The notes beneath the pieces were generated by a model. It searched no databases, was not told the DNA's origin, and was given only the letters and a program-made list of their open reading frames with translations. Of a stretch of DNA of 5,425 bases, positions 1 to 5,425 are shown one piece after another. Source of the DNA: Prolixibacteraceae bacterium (lineage in GTDB: Bacteria > Bacteroidota > Bacteroidia > Bacteroidales > Prolixibacteraceae); the NCBI GenBank assembly GCA_003450125.1, contig DMFR01000052.1, positions 3,539-8,963 on the forward strand, read 5' to 3'. Each line of letters starts with the position of its first letter. Position 1 is the first letter of the stretch. The translations under genes were made by a program, and so were the position numbers.

Positions 1-2183
1 GATTGGCAGGACCAACTGTTGTGGGCAAGATCGACCTACAAGGTGACAAGAGGCCTCCGTTATCAGAGGCCGCCCTGCAACAGGCCCGCAATAAGAAAAA
101 GAGAAAACGTATTTCAAAAGATATTCCAGGGGCTCAGCAAAGAGTGCCGGTAGCGGGAGATAAACCTCCGGTTACAGGCGAAAGGCGCAAGCTGGTGGTG
201 ACCAAAAACATCGGTGGCCAGGCTCCTTCGGCTAAGGATAAAGCCAAATTAAGTAAACGTCCGCTGCTGAAAAAAGAAGTCAGTGAAGAGGATGTGCAGA
301 AACAAATTAAAGACACCCTTGCCCGTCTGACCACCAAAGGCACCAAGTCCAAGGGGTCAAAATACCGCAAGGACAAACGCCAGATGGTGAGCGACAAAGC
401 TGCCGCCCAGCTGGAACGCGATGAAGCGGATCAGAACATTCTGAAGGTAACCGAATACGTTTCAGTGAACGAGCTGGCTACGATGATGGATGTTTCGGTA
501 ACCGCTGTCATTTCAACCTGTATGAGCCTTGGCTTGTTCGTTTCGATCAATCAGCGTTTGGATGCTGAAACAATGGCTATTGTAGCCGATGAATTCGGAT
601 TCAAGGTTGAATTTGTAAGCGCTGAAATCCAGGTAGCCATCGAAGAAGAACCCGATACGGCAGAACAGCTGTTGCCAAGGGCGCCCGTTGTTGCAGTAAT
701 GGGACACGTCGACCATGGTAAAACCTCTTTGCTTGACCACATCCGTAGTGCAAACGTTATTGCAGGAGAAGCCGGGGGAATTACCCAGCACATTGGCGCC
801 TACCATGTGAAACTGAAAAACGGAAGAGAAATTACTTTCCTTGATACACCAGGGCATGAGGCCTTTACGGCCATGCGCGCCAGGGGTGCACAGGTGACCG
901 ATATTGCCATTATTATAATAGCGGCTGATGATGCCATCATGCCACAGTCTATTGAAGCCATCAACCATGCTGCTGCTGCTGCTGTTCCAATTGTCTTTGC
1001 CATCAACAAGGTTGACAAGAACGGGGCAAATCCTGAAAAGATCAAGGAGCAACTGGCCGGTATGAACTACCTGGTGGAAGACTGGGGTGGAAAATACCAG
1101 AGTCAGGAAATTTCAGCCAAGACAGGATTTAACGTTGACCTGTTACTGGAAAAGTTATTGCTTGAAGCCGAAATGCTTGAATTGAAAGGCAATCCAAATA
1201 AACGAGCCACAGGTACTGTCATTGAATCTACACTTGACAAAGGTCGCGGATATGTTTGTACTGTTCTGGTACAAAACGGGACTCTGCGTGTAGGGGATGT
1301 GATTTTAGCTGGTCAGTATTATGGACACGTGAAGGCCATGTTCAACGAACGCAACCAGCGTGTAGACTCAGCAGGACCAGCAGAACCAGTTATTGTTCTG
1401 GGTCTTGACGGAGCGCCACAGGCAGGTGACAAGTTCAATGGAATGGACAACGAGCGTGATGCCCGCAACATTGCTAACAAACGTGAACAGCTGGCCCGTG
1501 AACAAGGTCTGCGTACCACCAAACATATTACATTGGATGAAATTGGACGACGCATTGCCATTGGAAACTTCCAGGAATTGAACCTGATTGTGAAGGGTGA
1601 CGTGGATGGATCTATCGAAGCGCTTTCTGATGCATTGATCAAACTGTCAACCCAGGAGATCCAGGTGAATGTAATCCACAAAGCAGTAGGAGCCATTTCA
1701 GAATCGGATATCATGCTGGCTTCTGCCTCTAACGCTATCATTGTAGGATTCCAGGTAAGACCATCGGTAAGTGCCCGTAAGATCGCAGAAAAAGAACAAA
1801 TCGACATACGTCTGTACTCCATCATCTATGATGCCATCAATGAAATCAAGGCGGCTATGGAAGGAATGCTTTCTCCTGAAATTAAGGAAGAAATCACCGG
1901 AACTGCTGAAGTGATGGAAGCTTTCGATATTACCAAGGTGGGTACTATCGCCGGTTGTATTGTCCGTGACGGAAGGATCTTCAGGAAAGACAAGGTTCGC
2001 GTTATCCGCGACGGTATTGTCATCTACACCGGTACGCTTGGATCACTCAAACGTTTCAAGGACGATGTGAAGGAAGTGAACAAGGGTTACGAATGTGGTT
2101 TGAACATTGACAATTACAACAATGTGAAAGCGGGTGACTTTATTGAAGCCTTTACTTTGACGGAGGTTGCAAAAACGCTATAA
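1..2183 (+). CDS. infB: Translation initiation factor IF2, 3' part (start lies upstream of the window)
   Basis: IF2 is the GTPase that brings initiator fMet-tRNA to the 30S subunit and promotes 50S joining in the cytoplasm. Complete codons begin at position 3, giving 726 residues and then TAA. The first codon, TTG, sits inside conserved-looking protein and is read as Leu, not as a start. Bacteroidota IF2 is usually around 900-1000 residues, so a few hundred residues are missing. In order: a basic linker (for example KKKRKR at 31-36), an IF2_N helical domain (about 148-200), then the G domain with G1 GHVDHGKT (234-241), G2 region GGITQH (258-263), G3 DTPGHE (281-286), G4 NKVD (335-338) and G5 SAK (371-373). 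Domain II (about 399-480), domain III (about 500-625) and the fMet-tRNA-binding C2 domain with GYECGL follow, ending TEVAKTL. All GTPase motifs are intact. An unusual run of five Ala lies at 323-327. The gene is followed by a strong terminator and probably closes its operon. Confidence 0.98.
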   Translation, partial: LAGPTVVGKIDLQGDKRPPLSEAALQQARNKKKRKRISKDIPGAQQRVPVAGDKPPVTGERRKLVVTKNIGGQAPSAKDKAKLSKRPLLKKEVSEEDVQKQIKDTLARLTTKGTKSKGSKYRKDKRQMVSDKAAAQLERDEADQNILKVTEYVSVNELATMMDVSVTAVISTCMSLGLFVSINQRLDAETMAIVADEFGFKVEFVSAEIQVAIEEEPDTAEQLLPRAPVVAVMGHVDHGKTSLLDHIRSANVIAGEAGGITQHIGAYHVKLKNGREITFLDTPGHEAFTAMRARGAQVTDIAIIIIAADDAIMPQSIEAINHAAAAAVPIVFAINKVDKNGANPEKIKEQLAGMNYLVEDWGGKYQSQEISAKTGFNVDLLLEKLLLEAEMLELKGNPNKRATGTVIESTLDKGRGYVCTVLVQNGTLRVGDVILAGQYYGHVKAMFNERNQRVDSAGPAEPVIVLGLDGAPQAGDKFNGMDNERDARNIANKREQLAREQGLRTTKHITLDEIGRRIAIGNFQELNLIVKGDVDGSIEALSDALIKLSTQEIQVNVIHKAVGAISESDIMLASASNAIIVGFQVRPSVSARKIAEKEQIDIRLYSIIYDAINEIKAAMEGMLSPEIKEEITGTAEVMEAFDITKVGTIAGCIVRDGRIFRKDKVRVIRDGIVIYTGTLGSLKRFKDDVKEVNKGYECGLNIDNYNNVKAGDFIEAFTLTEVAKTL

Positions 2184-2210
2184 TTCAACAAATCAAATTT
2201 CTCATAATTC

Positions 2211-2241
2211 AAAAACCTGCTTTAAAAGAGCAGGTTTTTTT
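2211..2241 (+). terminator. Rho-independent terminator of infB, possibly bidirectional
   Basis: An 11-bp perfect stem pairs AAAAACCTGCT (2211-2221) with AGCAGGTTTTT (2229-2239) around a 7-nt loop (TTAAAAG). Seven T residues run from 2235 to 2241, followed by G and four more T. It begins 27 nt after the infB TAA, the expected place for an intrinsic terminator. The A tract at the left foot of the stem becomes a T tract on the other strand, so the same hairpin could also stop minus-strand transcripts from the convergent gene. That second role is inference. Confidence 0.93.
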
Positions 2242-2246
2242 GTTTT

Positions 2247-2283
2247 ATATTAAGAGTTTCACTTGGAGTGAAACTCTTAATAT
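2247..2283. repeat. Perfect 17-bp inverted repeat (hairpin) between the convergent genes
   Basis: The arm at 2247-2263 (ATATTAAGAGTTTCACT) is the exact reverse complement of 2267-2283, with only TGG between them. The hairpin ends 8 nt beyond the TAG stop (2292-2294) of the minus-strand gene, so it would form at the 3' end of that gene's transcript. It is not followed by a T tract on either strand: the plus strand continues TCTCC and the minus strand continues AAAAC. By itself it is therefore not a textbook terminator. It may pause polymerase or protect the 3' end, with actual termination on the minus strand completed at the neighbouring 2211-2241 hairpin. Confidence 0.85.
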
Positions 2284-2291
2284 TCTCCTAC

Positions 2292-3530
2292 CTATTTCAA
2301 AATAACCTTATGAACGTTGAAGTCTTTCAAATTAGTTTTGATAAAGTAAACTCCCGGAGTGTTTCCTGATAGATCAATCCATTCTTCTTTATTCTGAATC
2401 AATTGATTTAGAATGGTTTTTCCAGTAACATCAATAACAGTCAGATAAGTTCCGTTTTGAGGAATTTGGTCAAGAACAAGTTTCACTTTTCCTGAAGTTG
2501 GATTGGGATAAATTGTCAATATCTGGGTATCAAAAATTGGGTGTATTCCCGTCGTGGATTCTTGAGTTACAGTAATGGTTTGTGATGCCATGCCGGCTGG
2601 ATAAACAGTTATAGTAGCCGTTCTGGTTACATTCAATGGATTGGCTTCTGCGGCAAGAGTAATCGTTTGACTGCCTGATACAATTGGGGGATTAACCGTA
2701 AGCCAGGACTTGTCGGAAATGGCCATAGAGTTGGTATTCGAAGTCACATTAATCCTTGTACTGGCTTCCGTTGCCCCTACACTTACCTGGTTTGCAGAAA
2801 GAGCCAATTCAGCTTCCTTAATTAAGAGCAGATCCGCATCCTTAATGAGTATTACACTGTCCAGATAAGTCGTTGCCTGGGCTGTAGAGAGCATCCATTG
2901 AATTTTTTGTTGGGTTGTTGGAACCATCTGATCAAATACAACATGGAAAGTAAACCATCTTGGTTGCATGTCGGTGAAATAGAACCATTCAGACCTGCCA
3001 CTGAAAGCTTCAGGATCCGTACTGGCTCCATAGCGATTGTAATTATTCTGTGGACCATCTTCAAAGTCAACCATATTAGACCTTGGCATATTTGACCAGG
3101 ATTTAAATTTCAGGGTATATGGAACATTGGCTTCTGCCTTTAATCCAGATTGATTGAATTGATAATGCCAGGTATTTCCATCAATTGCATAAAATGTGGT
3201 CATTGAAACCCTACCATTCGAAACAAGAGGTTCAGTTTGTCCAGCCACAGTGCCATCTACCCAATAACCCCAATTGGTCAGATCGGTGGTGAAATCCCAG
3301 TTCTTGATCAGGTTAAAGCGGTTCCAGGCATCAGTACTCCAGTTTTCGACAATAGAATCTCCGGATTCGATTGGAATACCCGGTTTGGCATTTTGTATAA
3401 CTGTAATGGACTGTGGGTCTATGCCGGTTGCATAGACAGTTACCTTTGCAGTTCTGTTTACATACAATGGGTTGGCCTGGGCAGTAAATGTGATCGGTTG
3501 ATTTCCTGTTCCCGTTGGTGGGTTTACCAT
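2292..3530 (-). CDS. C-terminal fragment: end of BACON A, CBM4/9-like B, BACON B and T9SS type A sorting domain
   Basis: The frame is open from just after the internal TAA (3695) to TAG at 2292-2294. The first ATG, at 3530, gives 412 residues. That Met is codon 577 of the parent gene and lies inside the first BACON domain (SDQAWL-M-VNPP), so it is very unlikely to be a natural start. The fragment contains the rest of BACON A, a complete CBM4/9-like domain (parent residues 648-806), a second BACON (about 818-899) and the sorting domain. It has no signal peptide, so if made from this start it would stay in the cytoplasm and its sorting domain could not act. It is listed because an automated caller would report it; I read it as the 3' half of the broken parent gene, not an independent gene. 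Confidence 0.7.
   Translation of the reverse strand: MVNPPTGTGNQPITFTAQANPLYVNRTAKVTVYATGIDPQSITVIQNAKPGIPIESGDSIVENWSTDAWNRFNLIKNWDFTTDLTNWGYWVDGTVAGQTEPLVSNGRVSMTTFYAIDGNTWHYQFNQSGLKAEANVPYTLKFKSWSNMPRSNMVDFEDGPQNNYNRYGASTDPEAFSGRSEWFYFTDMQPRWFTFHVVFDQMVPTTQQKIQWMLSTAQATTYLDSVILIKDADLLLIKEAELALSANQVSVGATEASTRINVTSNTNSMAISDKSWLTVNPPIVSGSQTITLAAEANPLNVTRTATITVYPAGMASQTITVTQESTTGIHPIFDTQILTIYPNPTSGKVKLVLDQIPQNGTYLTVIDVTGKTILNQLIQNKEEWIDLSGNTPGVYFIKTNLKDFNVHKVILK
2295..2522 (-). other. T9SS type A C-terminal sorting domain (Por secretion) coding region
   Basis: Parent residues 913-988 show the usual signature of this roughly 75-residue domain: IYPNPTSGKV (916-925), VIDVTGK (941-947), a GVYFIK motif (969-974) and a terminal KVILK (984-988). 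In the known family this domain directs periplasmic cargo through the type IX outer-membrane translocon and is removed when cargo is attached to the cell surface or released. It needs an upstream signal peptide on the same polypeptide, which the internal stop removes. Confidence 0.93.
2562..3326 (-). repeat. Tandem intragenic repeat, copy B (CBM4/9-like + BACON module, 255 codons)
   Basis: This is the second copy of the module, parent residues 645-899, starting 831 bp downstream of copy A in gene direction. A linker of about 22 residues (623-644), containing PGIPIESG and a Ser/Asp-rich stretch, separates the copies. This copy is uninterrupted, with Tyr (TAT, 2865-2867) where copy A has TAA. 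Its BACON domain has Ser instead of Trp at the SNTNW position (codon at 2727-2729), while the later SWL Trp is kept. Confidence 0.9.
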
Positions 3531-4157
3531 AAGCCATGCCTGATCGGAGCGTACTTCCCAGTTGGTATTGGAAGTGATGTTTGCTGTTGCACTACTTTCA
3601 GTTTCATCAAGACTTAAAGCGGTTGTAGAAAGGACTAGATAATCCCTGTTGACAACCGTTGAATCATCGTATTTTATAAGAATAATGCTGTCCAGTTAGG
3701 TAGTCGCATTGGCCGTTGACAACATCCATTGAATCTTTTGTTGGGTCGTTGGAATCATTTTGTCAAAAATAACATGGAAAGTAAACCATCTGGGTTCTAT
3801 CGTGGTGGAATACACCCAATCCGATTTGCCATTTACGGCTTCAGGATCAGAACTTGCCCCATAGCGATTGTAATTGTTTTGTGGAGAATCTTCAAATACA
3901 AGTTCATTTGACCTGGGCTTGCTAGACCAGGATTTAAACTTCAGGATGTAAGGAACATTGGCTTCAGCCTTTAATTCGGATTGATTGAATTGATAATGCC
4001 AAGTTGCACCATCTGCGGCAAGAGCTGTGGTCATTGAAACAACTCCATTCAATACAACAGGTGAAGTTTGACCGCCAGCACTACCGTCAACCCAAAACCC
4101 CCAATTCGTAAGGTCAGTGTTGAAGTTCCAGTTTTTAATCAGGTTAAAATAGTTCCA
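3393..4157 (-). repeat. Tandem intragenic repeat, copy A (CBM4/9-like + BACON module, 255 codons)
   Basis: Parent residues 368-622 (from WNYFNLIKNW to the ITVIQ that ends the BACON domain) match residues 645-899 at a constant offset of 277 codons with no insertion or deletion. By hand count the CBM part is about 76% identical (121 of 159) and the BACON part about 47% (44 of 93). The premature TAA is in this copy. The BACON core SNTNWEV...SDQAWL is complete here, with both Trp residues. Confidence 0.9.
3696..3698 (-). other. Premature in-frame TAA stop (Tyr position in the paralogous module)
   Basis: Copy A of the module reads Ala-Thr-Thr-TAA-Leu-Asp-Ser, and copy B, 831 bp away (2865-2867), reads Ala-Thr-Thr-TAT-Leu-Asp-Ser. 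The third codon base corresponds to plus-strand position 3696, which is T here and A in copy B. Changing that one base to A or G would restore Tyr and a 988-residue protein. Translation on both sides of the stop matches copy B without a gap. Confidence 0.93.
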
Positions 4158-5258
4158 GACTTCATTTTCATCTGCTATTTGTCCACTGATGGTAACAGTA
4201 GCAGTAGCTTCCAGCCATGGCTGTTCAAGGACCGTTACTTTTACAGTTACAGTCCCGTTTGAAAGGGCGGTAACAAGACCCATATCATTGATTGAAGCTT
4301 TGCCTGTCACATTTGTCACTGTCCAGATGAGTTTTACGTTTGTGGAACTTTCAGGGGTGAGATGGGCAATCAGTTGTAAAGTACCTTTGTCCTTGGTAAT
4401 TGAATCGGGAGTAAGTGTAATTATATCAGGCGGATCGTAGCTTGTTGGCTCAAGTACCATTTCACCTGCGTCATCCATATTGTTCCAGTTTTCATCAATC
4501 GCACCGGCATTTGACCAACCCATCCTATTGCGTGTGGGTGGATTGGTGTCATTGTCACTGATGGAAATATCAAATCCAATGGGTTGGGTTACATCTACTT
4601 TATTACCATCTTTATCGAGCAATTTTGTGAAGGGAATAAAATATTCAACCAGGTACGAAGGGTCGGTTACGTAATAGGAAAAGTGAATTTCATTGGGAAA
4701 GGTATCAAAAAACTGGCCACCTCTTATCTGACCTTTAACGGGAGCAGGAGCAAAGCAATAATGTCCGCTATTGGGATAGGAGGTACCCAATCCATCCTTT
4801 TTTTCATAATTACAATCAAACGAAAGCTCAGGTTTGTCATACAACCACCCTTCTCCCTTGTCGTAGGCAGGGGAAAATACGTTATCGGCCACTTTAACAA
4901 GAATATAAATGCCTTCATGGTCCCACAACGCTTTCCAGGTCGTTTGCCCTAAAGTTCCCAAAGTGGGGGTTTCTAATCGGTAAGGTAAAGCGATATTGTA
5001 TTCATTGGCAGTGGCCCATATATCATCTACAATTCCATCAATTACCGGAGCCACGGAGGTGATCTTGACCACTGCCGTTGGTTTTTGTGCCAGGGCTATC
5101 GTTCCCCAAACCACCCCCAAAATAAGTAGCAGGATTGATTTGAATGTCAATAAATGAAAAAACGTAAGATCAAGCTTGTTTAAGATAGCACTTAGTGGAT
5201 TTTCAGGACATTTAGAGATCATCTCCTGTTGATGTTTGGTGAATGGGTTAGTTCTCAT
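3696..5258 (-). CDS. N-terminal fragment: signal peptide, CBM9-like, Ig-like and CBM4/9-like domains; ends at the premature TAA
   Basis: This is the 520-residue open part before the internal stop. Residues 1-57 form an export signal with a hydrophobic core at about 41-56 and a likely signal peptidase I site after ALA (55-57), before Gln58. No lipobox Cys is present. Residues 65-270 resemble the CBM9 family: an opening PVIDGIVDDIW (71-81), then blocks around LWDHEGIYILVKVADN, YLVEYFIPF and IGFDISISDND. Residues 279-358 look like a Big_2-type Ig domain (LTPDS, TLQLIAHLTP, GLVTALSNGTVTV). From 370 a CBM4/9-like jelly roll begins (NLIKNWNF, DLTNWGFWV, WHYQFNQ, PYILKFKSWS) and is cut at ANATT, just before its last strand (LDSIILIK). 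The fragment could be exported to the periplasm, but it lacks the T9SS sorting domain. ATG at 5258 is the first start in the frame; ATG at 5222 and TTG at 5150 are alternatives. Confidence 0.85.
   Translation of the reverse strand: MRTNPFTKHQQEMISKCPENPLSAILNKLDLTFFHLLTFKSILLLILGVVWGTIALAQKPTAVVKITSVAPVIDGIVDDIWATANEYNIALPYRLETPTLGTLGQTTWKALWDHEGIYILVKVADNVFSPAYDKGEGWLYDKPELSFDCNYEKKDGLGTSYPNSGHYCFAPAPVKGQIRGGQFFDTFPNEIHFSYYVTDPSYLVEYFIPFTKLLDKDGNKVDVTQPIGFDISISDNDTNPPTRNRMGWSNAGAIDENWNNMDDAGEMVLEPTSYDPPDIITLTPDSITKDKGTLQLIAHLTPESSTNVKLIWTVTNVTGKASINDMGLVTALSNGTVTVKVTVLEQPWLEATATVTISGQIADENEVWNYFNLIKNWNFNTDLTNWGFWVDGSAGGQTSPVVLNGVVSMTTALAADGATWHYQFNQSELKAEANVPYILKFKSWSSKPRSNELVFEDSPQNNYNRYGASSDPEAVNGKSDWVYSTTIEPRWFTFHVIFDKMIPTTQQKIQWMLSTANATT
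5088..5258 (-). other. Signal peptide coding region with a long N-terminal extension
   Basis: Parent residues 1-57. The hydrophobic core SILLLILGVVWGTIALA sits at 41-57 and is followed by Gln58, giving a plausible signal peptidase I site after Ala-Leu-Ala. About 40 mostly polar residues precede the core, far more than a normal n-region. A start at TTG 5150 (codon 37) would give a standard 21-residue signal peptide, and ATG at 5222 (codon 13) is intermediate. No clear Shine-Dalgarno sequence distinguishes them, and Bacteroidota often lack one. Confidence 0.75.
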
Positions 5259-5425
5259 TTTTGTTTCAAGTTTAATTATTGAGAAACTGGCATTGGTTTT
5301 TTTGTTACTTCTATAGAAATAGAAAAGGCCAATTATCAGTCAACTTTGAATAGTTTGACCTTTTTATAGCTCTTAAACCTTCTGATTTTCAAAGTTTAAA
5401 TATAAGCAAAAACGATGTATAATGC

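Larger units (their letters stand above)
2292..5258 (-). pseudogene. Secreted multimodular carbohydrate-binding protein (CBM9, Ig-like, 2x[CBM4/9 + BACON], T9SS sorting domain), interrupted by one in-frame TAA
   Basis: From ATG at 5258 to TAG at 2292-2294 there is one continuous frame of 988 codons with a single stop, TAA, at codon 521. I translated the stretch between the two open segments by hand and found no other stop and no frameshift. Domains in order are a signal peptide (1-57), CBM9-like (about 65-270), Ig-like (about 279-358), CBM4/9-like A (about 370-529), BACON A (about 541-622), CBM4/9-like B (648-806), BACON B (about 818-899) and a T9SS type A sorting domain (about 913-988). Every domain is readable and the duplicated modules stay in register across the stop, so the parent was clearly one protein. 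No glycosidase or other catalytic domain is visible, so the intact protein probably bound polysaccharide at the cell surface or outside the cell. The specific glycan cannot be inferred. The interruption could be a recent nonsense mutation or a base-call error. Confidence 0.85.

Noticed and set aside
3..5. TTG at position 3 as the start codon of infB
   Set aside because: The following residues (AGPTVVGKIDL) look like internal Bacteroidota IF2 sequence and the protein would be too short, so the frame must continue upstream.
134..1825. Several minus-strand open frames of 80-179 codons opposite infB (for example 513-1052 and 1319-1825)
   Set aside because: They lie entirely antisense to a well-conserved core gene, show no recognisable domain, and are low-complexity shadows of the infB codon pattern.
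3696..3698. Reassignment of TAA to Tyr as an alternative genetic code
   Set aside because: infB ends at TAA exactly where IF2 is expected to end, and no other internal TAA occurs in either gene. A single mutation or error is the simpler reading.
3237..4952. Plus-strand open frames opposite the carbohydrate-binding gene (for example 3237-3617 and 4584-4952)
   Set aside because: The minus strand carries clear CBM, Ig and BACON domains across these positions. The plus-strand translations have no family resemblance.
5339..5359. Inverted repeat GTCAA...TTGAC upstream of the minus-strand gene as an operator
   Set aside because: Only 5 bp of each arm pair perfectly across an 11-bp centre, which is expected by chance in AT-rich DNA.
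5259..5425. Bacteroidota promoter (TTTG at -33, TANNTTTG at -7) for the minus-strand gene
   Set aside because: The nearest match is AAACTTTG on the minus strand at 5390-5397, with one mismatch. The only nearby upstream TTTG is about 9 nt away, too close for the usual spacing.

Overview
The window holds two genes that converge on a shared intergenic region, and it points to a member of the Bacteroidota. The evidence is a Bacteroidota-style translation initiation factor IF2 and a secreted multimodular carbohydrate-binding protein. The latter carries BACON domains and ends in a type IX secretion (T9SS, Por) C-terminal sorting domain. The genus cannot be read from this sequence.

Layout: positions 1-2183 (+) are the 3' part of infB. 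The first in-frame codons continue an open frame from upstream, so the true start lies outside the window. Positions 2184-2291 are a short convergent intergenic region with two strong hairpins. The first (2211-2241) is a classic rho-independent terminator for infB. The second (2247-2283) is a perfect 17-bp palindrome just past the stop of the minus-strand gene. Positions 2292-5258 (-) are one 988-codon reading frame interrupted by a single in-frame TAA at 3696-3698. Positions 5259-5425 are an AT-rich upstream region in which I see no gene and no convincing promoter.

The minus-strand gene, read in its own direction, encodes a signal peptide, a CBM9-like domain, a bacterial Ig-like (Big_2-type) domain, two tandem copies of a [CBM4/9-like + BACON] module, and a T9SS type A sorting domain. 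No catalytic domain is visible. The two modules align with an offset of exactly 277 codons (831 bp) and no indels. The premature stop falls on a position that is Tyr (TAT) in the second copy, so one base separates the interrupted frame from an intact one. As it stands, the N-terminal product has an export signal but no T9SS sorting domain, and the C-terminal piece has the sorting domain but no export signal. The gene is therefore best described as broken by a nonsense mutation or a sequence error.

The two genes are not functionally linked. infB is core translation machinery, and the other gene is an accessory glycan-binding surface or secreted protein. I see no RNA gene, mobile element, CRISPR array or new multi-gene system here.
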